Assembly: GCA_010015655.1 (NCBI GenBank)
Contig: ML976709.1
Coordinates: forward strand, 354,434 to 418,433
Length of the DNA: 64,000 nt
DNA from: Bimuria novae-zelandiae CBS 107.79
Taxonomy: Eukaryota; Ascomycota; Dothideomycetes; Pleosporales; Didymosphaeriaceae
Reading direction: 5' to 3'
Positions 12,301 through 23,012 of this stretch are shown in pieces. A program made the position numbers and the translations under genes. How positions within the stretch are numbered: the stretch's first letter is position 1; the number at the start of each line of letters is the position of its first letter. Under the pieces are notes generated by a model. That model was not told the DNA's origin. It was given only the letters and a program-made list of their open reading frames with translations, and searched no databases.

Positions 12301-14390
12301 ACGGGTTAACGCTTTCTATATATCTTTTATTAATATAAAAAACACCTTAGCCTTGTCTCTTAATCGTTAATTACGCTAATTTAGGGCTATAAAGGCTATA
12401 GCTAATACCTTTTAGGGCTTTATTAATAGTTTTTTATCTTTTTAGTTACTAATGCAGGTGCCTAAACTTCTAATTTAAATTAATGTCTTTACTAGGGCTA
12501 GTTTAACCCTATTCTTTTTTATTTAGATTAGGCCAAGGATTAGATCGTACGACCCGTTATTAGGTAAGACGTATAGCTATATTAGTTTTATATAGCTATT
12601 AATATCTACTTCTAGTTAGACTACTCTGCGTACGAAGAGTTGCATGCCTTTAATACTAATAACCTCTTATAGATAAGGTAGGTTCTTATGCTATAAGTAG
12701 GCTTTTATTATAAGTTTTTCTAATATAAATTTAAATGTTAAATAACCCAAACTAATTATTATTAATGTAAATATAATGTTATTAATAAGCGAGTATACTA
12801 TTACTAGTGTTAAGCCTAGCTATAGCCTTTAATAGTTATTAAAACTTGTCTTCTACCTTTTTCCTACTTTTACCTTTTAGCGGCGATTATTACTAGAAGA
12901 ATTTAGTTTTCTAAATTAGTAAAAGCTATATTAAACTCTTTATTAAAGGATCCTTTAGTAGTAGGTATAGCGGCGTAAACTTATGCTAGCTTTGTTATAG
13001 GTAAAAGTTTATACTATTTTACGCGGTGTCCTATATCTTTATAATAAAAATAGGAACTATTTTTTTATAGGTTTCTATTACCTCGTGCGACACCTACGTG
13101 GCTTATTTCTAGGTGTTACTAGACCTATGTCCTATAGCTCTATCTATTAATTAGTGTCTTTTATTTTAACTTCGTCGGCCAGACATCCTTCTAGGATTAG
13201 CTTAGGTAGGCTCCTAATCTATCTCGTCTAGCGCCCCGTTCATGGCAGAAAACTTTAGTAGCTATAATATATTTTAAAAAAGATTTCTTTAATTTTATTA
13301 AATCTTTTTTAAACCCCTTTTAGGTTCCAATTATTATTTATATTTACTATAACTATTTAGTCTTATAAGTACTTGCGGAGGCTTTAAAAGAATAAGTTTT
13401 TTTAAAAAAATTTAACTATGCTCCTTAGCTTCTATACTATAGTTATTAAATTTAAAGTTAAAGTTATAAAGCTTCTAGTTCCCTTATTATATTATAAGTA
13501 AGTGGTTACGCGCGATTTCTTCTACTAGGTAATTATAAAAGCTATAGTCTAGTAGCTTCTAGAGGTTAGCTTTAGTATATCCTAAGTAGTAGTCTAGGTA
13601 TATAATTCCTACTATTGCTGCACGTCCTGTTAATTAACTAATAATATATTTAAGTATATTTCTAAGGTAGTCCCTATTCTCTAAGAGCTTATATTATATT
13701 ATTATCTTAAAGTAACCGTAATACCGTTATTTACTATTAAAATAGGCTAAGTTAAAGATCTTAGGATAGTAGCTTCTTTCTTAGTTTAAGATAAACTCTA
13801 CTATAAATCTCTTTAGTAGCTCTATCTATTGGTCTGCTTCTAATAGCTAATTTATACCTTTTATTTTTTAAGAGTATTATTATATTATTAGGGAATTTTA
13901 GCGCTTCCTTATTATTACTTTATTAGTGCTCTTGCTTTTTATAGTAGAGTTTAAAAAGTATTTTAGAGGTTAATAAGTGCTTTAATCTTGCTTAGGAATT
14001 ATTATATTTTATTCTCGTCGACTCTTACTACCTAGAGTTTAGTTATAAATAAGGAAACTATTCTTTTATTTTCCTAGCTATTACTTTTTCGTAAGCTAAT
14101 AGCTTACTATATATAATTATTCGCGCTAAAACGCAAACCTTTAGTAAAAAGTCTTATTCTTATTTTTATAACTTCTTTATTTAGTAAAGACAGTCTTACT
14201 AGCGTTAAGTATCCGTTAGGACTCCTTCTTAATTAATTACTAAGGAGGGTTCTATTTCCTTATAAGTCTAGGCGTTCCCTTTATAGTATTTATTTACGTA
14301 AGTTTTTTTACTTCGTGTGCTACTTTGTAGCTTTAGTTTATAATTATATTTAAAATCTATTTATCCCGCGATAGGTAAAAGTAATTAATT
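9350..14390 (-). pseudogene. Gag-pol relic of gypsy I (gag, RT, RNase H, integrase order on minus strand)
   Basis: Read right to left. A degraded zinc-knuckle segment (Y-F-Y-Y-K-D-I-G-H) lies near 13030-13080. The RT region (about 12200-11500) includes L-F-S-M-S-R-E-E-L-L, then L-R-F-Y-I-N-Y-K-V-L-N and the catalytic Y-I-D-N near 11680 (family YxDD). RNase H (about 11420-11000) reads P-F-I-N-L-L then L-V-L-K-V-D-A. The integrase region is inferred at about 10700-9900. Tens of stop codons, mostly TAG/TAA for CAG/CAA. Bases 7000-9350, between pol and the left repeat, are RIPped and I could not assign them. Confidence 0.68.
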
Positions 14391-14408
14391 TTAATATAAA
14401 GAGCTAGG

Positions 14409-14555
14409 TGCTTAAGGTGCTAAAGGTGCTAAAAGAATACTTAAAAATTTAATAAAGAGTCTAAAATTAAGCTTTAGGCGTTAAATATATATATCTAGGG
14501 ATCGCATAACCAAGGGTTAAGAATCTAAGACAATAACTGGGCGTAGCCTATTACA
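14409..14555 (-). repeat. Right 147-bp direct repeat (candidate LTR) of gypsy I
   Basis: Partner of 6606-6752. It keeps TTACA where the left copy has TTATA, a RIP-type change. Confidence 0.7.
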
Positions 14556-15993
14556 CTATTATCTAAAAAAAGAATATAATAGCTATATATGGTGTAACTA
14601 ACGTCGCTAAATTAATTAATAAAATATAGTATTTTAAGTAAGTTTTTATACTTTTATAAGTAATTTTATTACTAAGTAGTCGCGTACTTAGTTAAATTTT
14701 AATTAAAAAGTTAGCTAAGTAGCCTGTACGCGCTATGTAAAACCTCTACGCTAATAACGCTAGCTTTCTTACTTAATTACTTAACTCTCTCCCTACGTAA
14801 CCTATTACGCTATTTCTACTCCTAATCCTCCTTATATAAGCCTGTAGCGTCCTCCTTATCGCTCTCTATAAGCCTATTATACTTAGATCGCCACTAAATC
14901 GCCATTTTACGGAGGCGCAGGAGCAACAGCACTAGTAGCTTAAAATACTACTCCTATACTATGTATAGTATTTTTATATTAGACAGGTCTATAAGCAGCA
15001 CACGTACAGATAGTTACCATAGTAGGTATCCTGGCATCGCCATTTATCGCGGATCGCGACTACAGGGCCCATACCGATAGCAGTATATACGAGGACCTCT
15101 GGCAGGTTGTGTAGCTGGCGATAAGTTATAGTAAGTCGCGATAGAGAGCTCTAAGAGGAGCTCTACAAGCTAAATACCCCCTTATTACGTATTTAACTAT
15201 TTTAGCTAGTTTCTAGCTGTACTAGTGTTAAATTAAAGTTAATTTAAGTTATTTTAATAATAGACTCCTTTTTTAACTTATACGCACGCTTAAAAACTTG
15301 TTTAAAAGTAATACTATTACTACGTTTAAAACACTACGTAAGTCTTTATTACTTAGGTACCTATAGTATATATATAACTACTATTAGAGTTTTTACTACT
15401 ATTTTTATGGGCGGTATTAACTATATAAGGTCTTTTATAATCTTGTCTACCTACTACTAAAGCACTACGTAGAAGTACGTATATATTCTTATTTTAGTAT
15501 TAAACTTAGTCTTAACTTTTTTCTTGCGCAGGAAGGCGCGCTAGTAGTAAATAATATATAGCTTAACTTTATATAGTTTTAGTAATTTATTAAATACCCC
15601 CCTATTACGCGTTTTACTAATTTTATTAATTTTTAGTTACATTAGCGTCTTAACTCTACCGAGAATTAAGTTATTATTTAATACCTATTTATTAAGTAAT
15701 TACTTATACTTATTATTACCTTTATTACTAGTAATCTTATTAAATAACCCCCTATTAGGTAATTATTTATTTACTAGCGACGTAGGCCTTTAGGCTAACT
15801 AAGGCTCCTTATCCTTAGAGTAATACTTATTAACGTATATATTAACGCTATTGTTGTCCTCTATAGATTCCTACTCCTCTGTAGATCCCTGCTCCTCTGT
15901 GGGTCCCTGCTTCTCTATAGGCTTGTTTATGCCTGTAAATCGTAGGACGCGTAGAGGTGCCCTCTATAGGTTAGTTTTACGCCTCCTTAGAGG
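14556..15993. other. 3' half of element X between gypsy I and gypsy II; minus-strand coding relic
   Basis: AT-rich remnant of X. On the minus strand at 15859-15912 three 18-bp copies encode a Glu/Gln-rich hexapeptide repeat (E-E-Q-G-S-T type). A more GC-balanced stretch lies at about 14880-15150. A segment beginning TACCCCCTTATTACG (about 15175) recurs as TACCCCCCTATTACG near 15595 and more weakly near 15746. No domain is recognised. Confidence 0.4.
15859..15912 (-). repeat. Three 18-bp tandem repeats coding a Glu-rich hexapeptide
   Basis: Units CTCTATAGATTCCTACTC, CTCTGTAGATCCCTGCTC and CTCTGTGGGTCCCTGCTT in a row. Minus-strand reading is rich in Glu, Gln, Gly and Thr. Confidence 0.7.
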
Positions 15994-16440
15994 TTTTACG
16001 GTCCAAATGTCAGCGGTGGGATGACGGGCCTTATAACGGCACTCGGGCCCCACCTAGGCTAACGTAATATCCTAGGCCGTCGCAGACGCCAAGACCATGG
16101 GACAGCATGGGACCACGTGACCCCGGTCACGTGACGTCCCAAGATATCCCATAGGATCCCACGGAACAAGAATGTGGGATACGATGAGATTTTATAGGAC
16201 AAGTAGGGTATATCTATAGGACGGTTTCCTATGTTACGCTCCTTATAGTTAACTTACATATCTTTCGTGCGAGTACGTTCTCCTATATAAACTAATAGTT
16301 ATCTTATTTATTATAAGATTAAATTATATAGCCACGCGCTAAGTATTATATCAACTTATACTACTAAATAATTTATAAAGTGCTACTTTAGCCTTATTAC
16401 CTTAACTTAAATTAGACAAAGGTGTAAGAGCCTTATAAAA
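15994..16440 (+). repeat. 5' LTR of gypsy II (447 bp)
   Basis: Contains an 87-bp segment (16114-16200) absent from the 3' LTR; the break lies between two GGAC tetramers. The segment starts with a palindrome having CACGTG at each end (16114-16133). Confidence 0.9.
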
Positions 16441-19400
16441 CTTTAACTATGTACTAAGTACGATATAGCAGGACCTGCTAGCACCCTAGCTTTAGTGCTA
16501 TCCCTAGACAGGACTCTAAGAGAAGTTATGGCTAAATAAGTGGCATAAATTACATAACTTTAAAAGATTATTAATTAGATAAATAAGAAGATAAGTACTT
16601 AGGAAGATATAAAGTAGTAGCTAAAAATCCTTAAGTCTAAGCCCTATAATAGTAAGGACTATCTAGCAACGTTCCTAATAATTATAAAGTTATTTATTTA
16701 ATATAACCTAGGAAAGTTTAAGACTAACTAAAATAAAATCCTTATTACCTATATAATATGCAAGACAAGGTAGAAAAGTAGGCTAGACTAATAATAGATA
16801 ACTTCCTTAAGAACAACAAACTTAAGGATTACGACAACACTACAAAAGAAGCTATAGAGAATTAGAAATCTTTTTATAACGCTATAAAAGACATGTTTAG
16901 CATAATTAATGAAGAACACTAGACTAAGATTTGCCATTAATATTTACGCCAGGAAAAATTGGTAGTACTTTATACGCTAGAGTTTAAATAGATTAGAATA
17001 AAATTAGTTAGATAGGGCGATGCTCTACTTATAATCGCCTACTATAATAGGCTTAAAAAAGCTATTGAAGACGAGCTACTCTACTAAAAGCAATCTAAAG
17101 ACCTAGAGGAACTTATTAACTAAGCTATAAAAGTAGATAATTACTGATATAAAAGAAAAATAGACAGGCAACGCGGAGAATATATATTTATAAAATTAAA
17201 GAATTATACGTAGTCTGCAAGCCGCGATAGGGATAGAGACGTTATTATAATTAATAAAGCTTAGTAGCACAAGAAATAGGCTAACTAGAATTAGAAGTTT
17301 AGAAGACCTAGGTAGGGCAAGAACTCTATATCTCCTAAAGAAAATTAACAAGAGTATAAGGACAAAGCAGGTCTTTATAGCAAAGAATAAGGGCATTTTA
17401 CTAAGGACTATAAAAAACTAAAAATAAAGGTTAATACAACTAACCTCCTTAATATAGTAATAGCCACTCTTACCTTAATAAATAAGATTAAGGACTAATA
17501 AATAAGATTAAGGACCTTACGCAGGAGATCCATAATTTAATAAAATAAGTAAAAGAATAGATAGTTCTATAAAGGTATAATATTTTTAGCTAACTAGTAA
17601 AAGAAATATACTAGATATATAATAGTAGGCTGCATTACCTACCTTAGTATACTTAGAAAATAATAGTGTAAGGACTACATGCTTAGGATGCCTACTAGCT
17701 AACTAAAAAGATATAAGGAGTACTAGCACGCTATCTATATTAAATTATAATAATTAAGTAATACGTATATGCGGAATGGTAGTAGCGCACTAAGAAAGGA
17801 TATTAATAGCACTATAAAGAATAAGCTAAAATAGCTTACACCCCCAGTAATTTAGACTATTATTAAGTAGGTAAAGACTGGTATAGGGTATCTAATAACT
17901 ACTATAAACACTTTCTACTTTATTAAATAAAATACTATAAGTAAAATAGCTAGTATAGGTGCTTTAAGGATACTTGCGAAATCTATGTCTAATAGAAATA
18001 TGCAACTAGATAGTTCCCACGTGGCATAAATCCCTATAACCCTAGAAATGTTACAGGAGTAACCTAGACAGGACACGAGGAAACCTACCTATCTATTTAA
18101 TAAGATAAGTATTACCTATAGTGCTTAGCGTATCTAAGCCTACAGGAGAAGGTAGCCTCCTCTAAAAATTAACTAAGCTACTATAAGCTTACAAGACACG
18201 AATGCCTTACTCTAAACTACTTTTAGTACAGGATACTAGGAGTATATAAATTTAATAAAATTAGAAAAGTCTATAGTATATACTATTAGTGTTATAAATA
18301 GCATAAGGTTAAGGACTAGATTTAGAAAGCCACGGGCCTAGATAGCAAGCCTAAGGACTTGAAAAACTAAAATATTACTAAATAATAAGCTACACTAGTA
18401 ATGGTGTAATTATTATAGCTTATTAAGTAGATAATCGCCGAATCGAGAAACGCTTAATTCAGGATATTATAATATTTAAATGTTATATTAAAGTACTTAT
18501 TAATTTAGGGGTAGACGCGTATCTAGTAGCCCTAAAAATAGTTAAAAGATATAATATACTCTATTATAATAGGAAAGTACTATTATAAATAGGACTTGCG
18601 AACGGGACCTAATTATAAAAATATAGTAATAGTTAGCTACACCTAAAGACAGCCCCAGTATAAGTTAATATTAAAAGCTTGAAAAGCTAGCATGTCTTTA
18701 CTATCGTCGAAATAGGAGACATAGAAGCTATTATTAGTTATAAATAGCTTAAGTAACATAACCTAGAGATAGATTAGCTTATAAGGATAATCCTACCTAG
18801 GAAACTACCCGCGACGACTTAGGAAGAGTTATAGTGGAAGGGAAATCCCTAGGAACCTTAGAGGAGGAGGGGAAACTAGGCATCTATAATATAAAAGAAA
18901 TTAGTTTATAAAATAAATAGGATCCTATAGTAATACCTAAAATAAGTGTGCTATCTATAAGTGCGATTAGCTAAGATAGTTGATAAGAACTCTAGTCTAC
19001 TAGTATAATACTAAAAATTTATAGACTTATTTAAGGAATACGGCGAGATAGTCCTACCTAAATACTAAAAATAGGATTATAAGATACTACTAGTTAAAAG
19101 AGTTAAATTATAGCTAGAGTGCTTACAGCCCCTTACATAAAACTAAAAGAGAGAGTTAAAGGAATTATTAAAAAACAAATTCTATTTTAAAAAATAGTAG
19201 CCTAGTTAGAGTCCTGTGTCCTTCCTAATACTCTTTATACCTAAGAAAGATAGCAGGCTACGGCTCTATATAGATTATAAATAGCTAAATGCCCTAATAG
19301 GTAAGAATTAATACTTATTACCCCTAATTACGAAGCTTATAAACTGACTCCGTGGAGCTAAGTAGTTTACAAAGTTTAATATCTAGGATAGATTCTATTA

Positions 19401-21930
19401 AATATATAATAAGGAGATATAAATAGAAAACTGTCTTTTACACACGATATATTCTTTTTAAGTATATAATTATGCTAATAGGGTTAACAAACGCCCTAGC
19501 GGCCTTTTAAGAACTTATAAATTAAGTTTTATATAAATACTTAGACGTATTCTATATAGTATATCTAAATAATATGTTAATCTGCACGAACGACTCCCTT
19601 AAGGAACATAAAGAGCACGTTTAAAAGGTACTTAAAAAACTATAAGAGTATAAACTACTCCTATACCCTAAAAAGTGCAAGTTCCACGTCATAAAAATAA
19701 AATACCTAAGGTTTATAATATCCTAAGAAGTTGTTAAAATAGATCTAAAAATTTTTATGATAATAGAAGAAAAGCCTTTACTAAAATTAGTAAAAGATAT
19801 TTAGTCTTTTTTAGCTTTACTAACTTCTATCGTAAATTTATTAGGAACTACTCTAAGACAATTACTCTACTAAAAGAACTTATAAAAACTAGTATATAGC
19901 AACTATTATAAGAAGAAGAGATAAAGGCTTTTAAGAAACTAAAACTTTAGTTCTTAACTACGCTATTACTATAAATATAGTACCTAGGGCGATGGCATCG
20001 CATGTACACTAACGCATTAGACTACGCGCTAGGAGGTATACTCCTATAAAAATATAATAATAAGAAATAGAGACTAGTATTTTACTATTTAAGGAAGTTC
20101 TTATGAGCAGAACTTAACTATAAAATTTATAATAAAGAACTCTTAGCAATTATTAACTACTTTAAGTAATTAAAGGTATAGCTTAAGGGAGTAAGGTATT
20201 AAGTAGAAGTCTTTTTAAACTACCTAAACTTTACCTGCTTTATAACTATAAAGAAGCTTAATAGAAGGTAAGCTAAATAGTCTAAATAATTAGTAAAATA
20301 CAACTTTTAGATTACCTATTTAGCAGAAATAATTAATAAAGCGATAGACGCTCTTAGCAGACGATCTAATCTTATAGAAAAAGAAAGTAACATTAACTAC
20401 GATGCTATTCTTAATAAAGGTAGGGGATAGAACGCTATAATATAATAAGACGTAGCTCGCGCCTATACTAGAAGCACGACGCATAGACCTTACCTATTAT
20501 AAACTACTTATAGCTAATTTCTAAGACTATAAAATGCTTATAGATAATAATTAATACGCGTATAACTTAGATTAGGCCTTAAAATTATCTACACACGATT
20601 ATAGAAATAAAGTATAAATAAGTAACTAAGTAGTACTACTATTAGTTAGGAAATTGCATAAAGATAAGGAATAAGGTCACCTAAGAATTACAAAAATAAA
20701 ACGCCGAGTCGCGAATAAATACGCTATTTTTAGGCTATAGTAGATAGTATAAAAGGTACTAGGTAACTATTTAGCATGTTACTAAAATAAGCCTAAGAGA
20801 TATAAGCCCTATAGCCTTCTATAACTACTATAGCTACCCCTAAGACTATAGTCTAGTGGAACTATAGACTTTATTATAAAGCTCCTAGCATTACTAGCAC
20901 TAAGGAATAAACGCCCTTATAACTTTATTTTAGTTACAGTTTATTTACTAACTAAGGAATTAAGATTCGTGCTAATTAGGGAAGCTATATTAGTAAAAGA
21001 ACTAGCCTACGTAATAAAATAAGAACTTATATTTTAGGTTAAACAACTAAATAAGTTTATTACTAATAGAGCTAAGATATTTATATATTTATATTAGGCC
21101 ACGTTTACTACTACTCTAGGTATTAAGTACAAGCTCACGATAAGCTTCTACCTAAAAATAAATAAATAAATAGAGCGAACTAACTAAATACTAGAATAAT
21201 ACTTTTAGATGTATATAAATAAGCTATAAGATAATTAGGTTAAGCTACTACTAATAGCTTAACTAGCATATAATAGCGCAAGATTAGCGACTATAAGGTA
21301 CACGTCATACTTCGCTAACCACGGATATAAGCTAAGTACTTACTAAAATCCGTTAGACATCGAAAGCATTGCCAAGAACGCAGACTGAAAAGCTAAATTT
21401 ATAAAAGACTTATATAAGTTACTACGTAAAAATATTGCCTAGTAAAACGTACGAACGTCAAAGCAAGCAAATAAAAAAAGAATTAAAAGACTAACTTTTA
21501 AAAAAGGGGATAGAGTCCTCCTCTTATAAATTTTTTTTTTAGATAATATAGCTAAGCAAAAAATAGATAACCTTTAAAAGGGACTATTTAAAATTTAAGA
21601 AGTTAGAGGCCTAGTTAATTTTAAACTATAGTTACTTATAGATACACGTATCTACTTGGTCTTTTATAAATTATGATTAGAACTAGCAGTACTAGACGCT
21701 AAGCTAAAATTACACCTAGAACTTAAAAATAAAGGATACAAGATTAAAGTAATTAAGGATTTATAAAAATTTAGACGTTAGTATAAGTATCTAGTGAAGT
21801 GGAAAGGATGGCTAAAGAGCTATAATATATAAGAACTAGTAAGGAACCTTAATAACTATAAAGAGGCCTTAGAAAAGTTCCACCATGAATATTTAAAGAA
21901 GTTAAGGCTAAAGGTTTTATTAAGTTAGTA
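16441..21930 (+). pseudogene. Gag-pol relic of gypsy II
   Basis: Plus-strand polyprotein of a chromovirus. RT is at about 19070-19700, with L-F-I-P-K-K-D-S-R-L-R-L-Y-I-D-Y-K and the catalytic Y-L-N-N near 19560 (YLDD with D to N from RIP). RNase H is at about 19920-20350, with the Asp-containing start near 20000. Integrase spans about 20680-21450, with I-D-F-I-I-K-L-L, F-I-T-N-R-A-K and I-E-R-T-N-Q. A chromodomain at about 21780-21890 reads Y-L-V-K-W-K-G-W. Gag occupies the 5' part, with a degraded zinc knuckle near 17380. Stops are numerous and mostly RIP-type. The chromodomain would have guided insertion into heterochromatin. Confidence 0.85.
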
Positions 21931-21969
21931 AGAAGCTTCTCCTTACGCTCCTTAAGTAAATATTTCTAC

Positions 21970-22330
21970 TTTAGTAACTTTTTTCTCTTAGCACGGGCAG
22001 CCTAGAGAGCTACTATAGCTATCTTTTTTTTTTTTTTTTTTTTTTTTAGCTATTGCCGCTTCTTTTAGGCGCTTAAGCCTGTACACCTTAAAATTAATAT
22101 AAGAAAAGTTTAGAACTATAGGTTCTAGTAGTTTATACTTTATAATACTATTTTTATAGTAGTTATTATGCTACGCCTTAAAAAAGAATAGTTTATAGGT
22201 TAAGCCCTTCTTCGCATAGTACTTATAGGACACTATAGTAGTTTAATCAACTAAGTTTATCTAATCTCTAATAGAATAATAATAAAAAGTATTTTAGGAG
22301 GATATTAGCTACTGCATAGGGACATGCAGA
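21970..22330 (-). pseudogene. Antisense ORF relic between pol and 3' LTR of gypsy II
   Basis: On the minus strand this stretch reads K-Y-Y-A-K-K-G-L-T-Y-K-L near 22210-22250, then an R/K/E-rich segment and a lysine run encoded by the poly-T tract at about 22022-22047. Tyr codons fall where G-to-A mutation of Cys codons would put C-x2-C-x6-C. It occupies the same place as the intact antisense Zn2Cys6-like ORF of gypsy III (34350-34739). Its identity as a homologue is inference. Confidence 0.4.
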
Positions 22331-22346
22331 GGAAGGAGGAGGATAG

Positions 22347-22706
22347 TGTTATGGTCTAAAAGTCGGCGATGGGACGACGGGCCTTATGACGGCACTCGGG
22401 CCCCACCTGGGCTAACGTAATGTCCTAGGCCATCTCAGACGCCAAGACCATGGGATAGCATGGGACAAGTAGGGTATATCTATAGGGCGGTTTCCTATAT
22501 TACGCTCCTTACAATTAACTTATATATCTTTCGTGCGAGTACGTTCTCCTATATAGACTAATAGTTATCTTATTTATTATAAAATTAAATTATATAGCCA
22601 CGCGCTAAATGTCGCATTAACTTATACTATTAAATAATTTATAAAGTACTACTTTAGCCTTACTGCCCTAACCTAGATCGGACGAAGGTGTGAGCGCCTT
22701 ATAACA
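22347..22706 (+). repeat. 3' LTR of gypsy II (360 bp)
   Basis: Begins TGTTATGG, ends TTATAACA, and lacks the 87-bp segment of the 5' LTR. Followed by TSD AGAGG. Confidence 0.92.
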
Positions 22707-22711
22707 AGAGG

Positions 22712-22889
22712 GCTACGGCCAGCGTTAAACACCTTTAGAACTTTCCTTTTTTAAGTACTTAGCATATTACACCTCCTAGTAAGTTCATTTCCTCCATTAC
22801 ATTGTCACTTATACAAAATTAGGTGTACAGCGATAAAAGCGGGGAACCGATTACCTGAAAAGCGTGTAGCCACTTAGAAACTCGCCCCA
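22712..22889. other. Right end of element X next to its TIR
   Basis: Continues X after the gypsy II target duplication. Contains the inverse of the left subterminal sequence (TATACAAAATTAGGTGTAC near 22811). No coding sequence seen. Confidence 0.6.
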
Positions 22890-22918
22890 AGTGGGTCGGG
22901 ACGGTGTTTTGCACAGCG
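22890..22918 (-). repeat. Right TIR of element X
   Basis: AGTGGGTCGGGACGGTGTTT followed by TGCACAGCG is the inverse of the left end. TA follows at 22919-22920. Confidence 0.82.
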
Positions 22919-22923
22919 TAATA

Positions 22924-22978
22924 CCGTATCTTGGCAGTCAATGCGCACCGTCAAACGATGCGCACCCTAACATAATCG
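22924..22978 (+). repeat. Left TIR of element C
   Basis: ATGCGCACC at 22941 and 22958, 17 bp apart. The right TIR carries the inverse pair at 25005 and 25022, also 17 bp apart, the outer copy better preserved. Confidence 0.88.
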
Positions 22979-23012
22979 CGCCTAGTTTTCGACGCGTTAT
23001 AACTCCACTAAT

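Larger units (their letters stand above)
6606..14555 (-). mobile_element. Gypsy I: minus-strand Ty3/gypsy retrotransposon, heavily RIPped
   Basis: Bounded by direct repeats of 147 bp (6606-6752 and 14409-14555) that begin TGCTTAAGG and end TTAYA on the plus strand, consistent with short LTRs (TG..CA). The flanking pentamers (CTAGA, CTATT) are not identical, so no TSD is claimed. The interior reads as gypsy pol on the minus strand. At the left inner edge (about 6754-6990) lies a piece resembling gypsy II's LTR 3' end in reverse, so the boundary may be composite. Confidence 0.65.
15994..22706 (+). mobile_element. Gypsy II: complete-structure Ty3/gypsy chromovirus, RIPped (TSD AGAGG)
   Basis: LTR 15994-16440 and LTR 22347-22706, flanked by the direct repeat AGAGG (15989-15993 and 22707-22711). 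Total length is 6713 bp. The interior reads, in plus orientation, gag, RT, RNase H, integrase and chromodomain. The 5' LTR starts TTTTAC where the 3' LTR has TGTTAT, a mutated TG end. It is inserted in element X. Confidence 0.93.
4979..22918 (+). mobile_element. Element X: Tc1/IS630-type (DDE_3) transposon swollen by two gypsy elements
   Basis: Outer inverted repeats share GCTGTGCAAAACACCGTCCC (left from about 4979, right ending about 22918). Weaker inverted similarity continues for about 110 bp (..CCTAATTTTGTATA.. on both sides). TA lies at 4977-4978 and 22919-22920. The 17.9 kb length is explained by nested gypsy II (15994-22706) and the minus-strand gypsy (about 6606-14555). Without them about 3.3 kb remains, made of 4979-6605, 14556-15993 and 22712-22918. 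The exact TIR tip is uncertain by 1-2 bases (GTGCTG versus CGCTG). Confidence 0.78.

Noticed and set aside
4979..22918. A giant 18-kb cargo transposon (Starship-like)
   Set aside because: The size is explained by two nested gypsy elements; no captain-type tyrosine recombinase or host cargo genes are seen.
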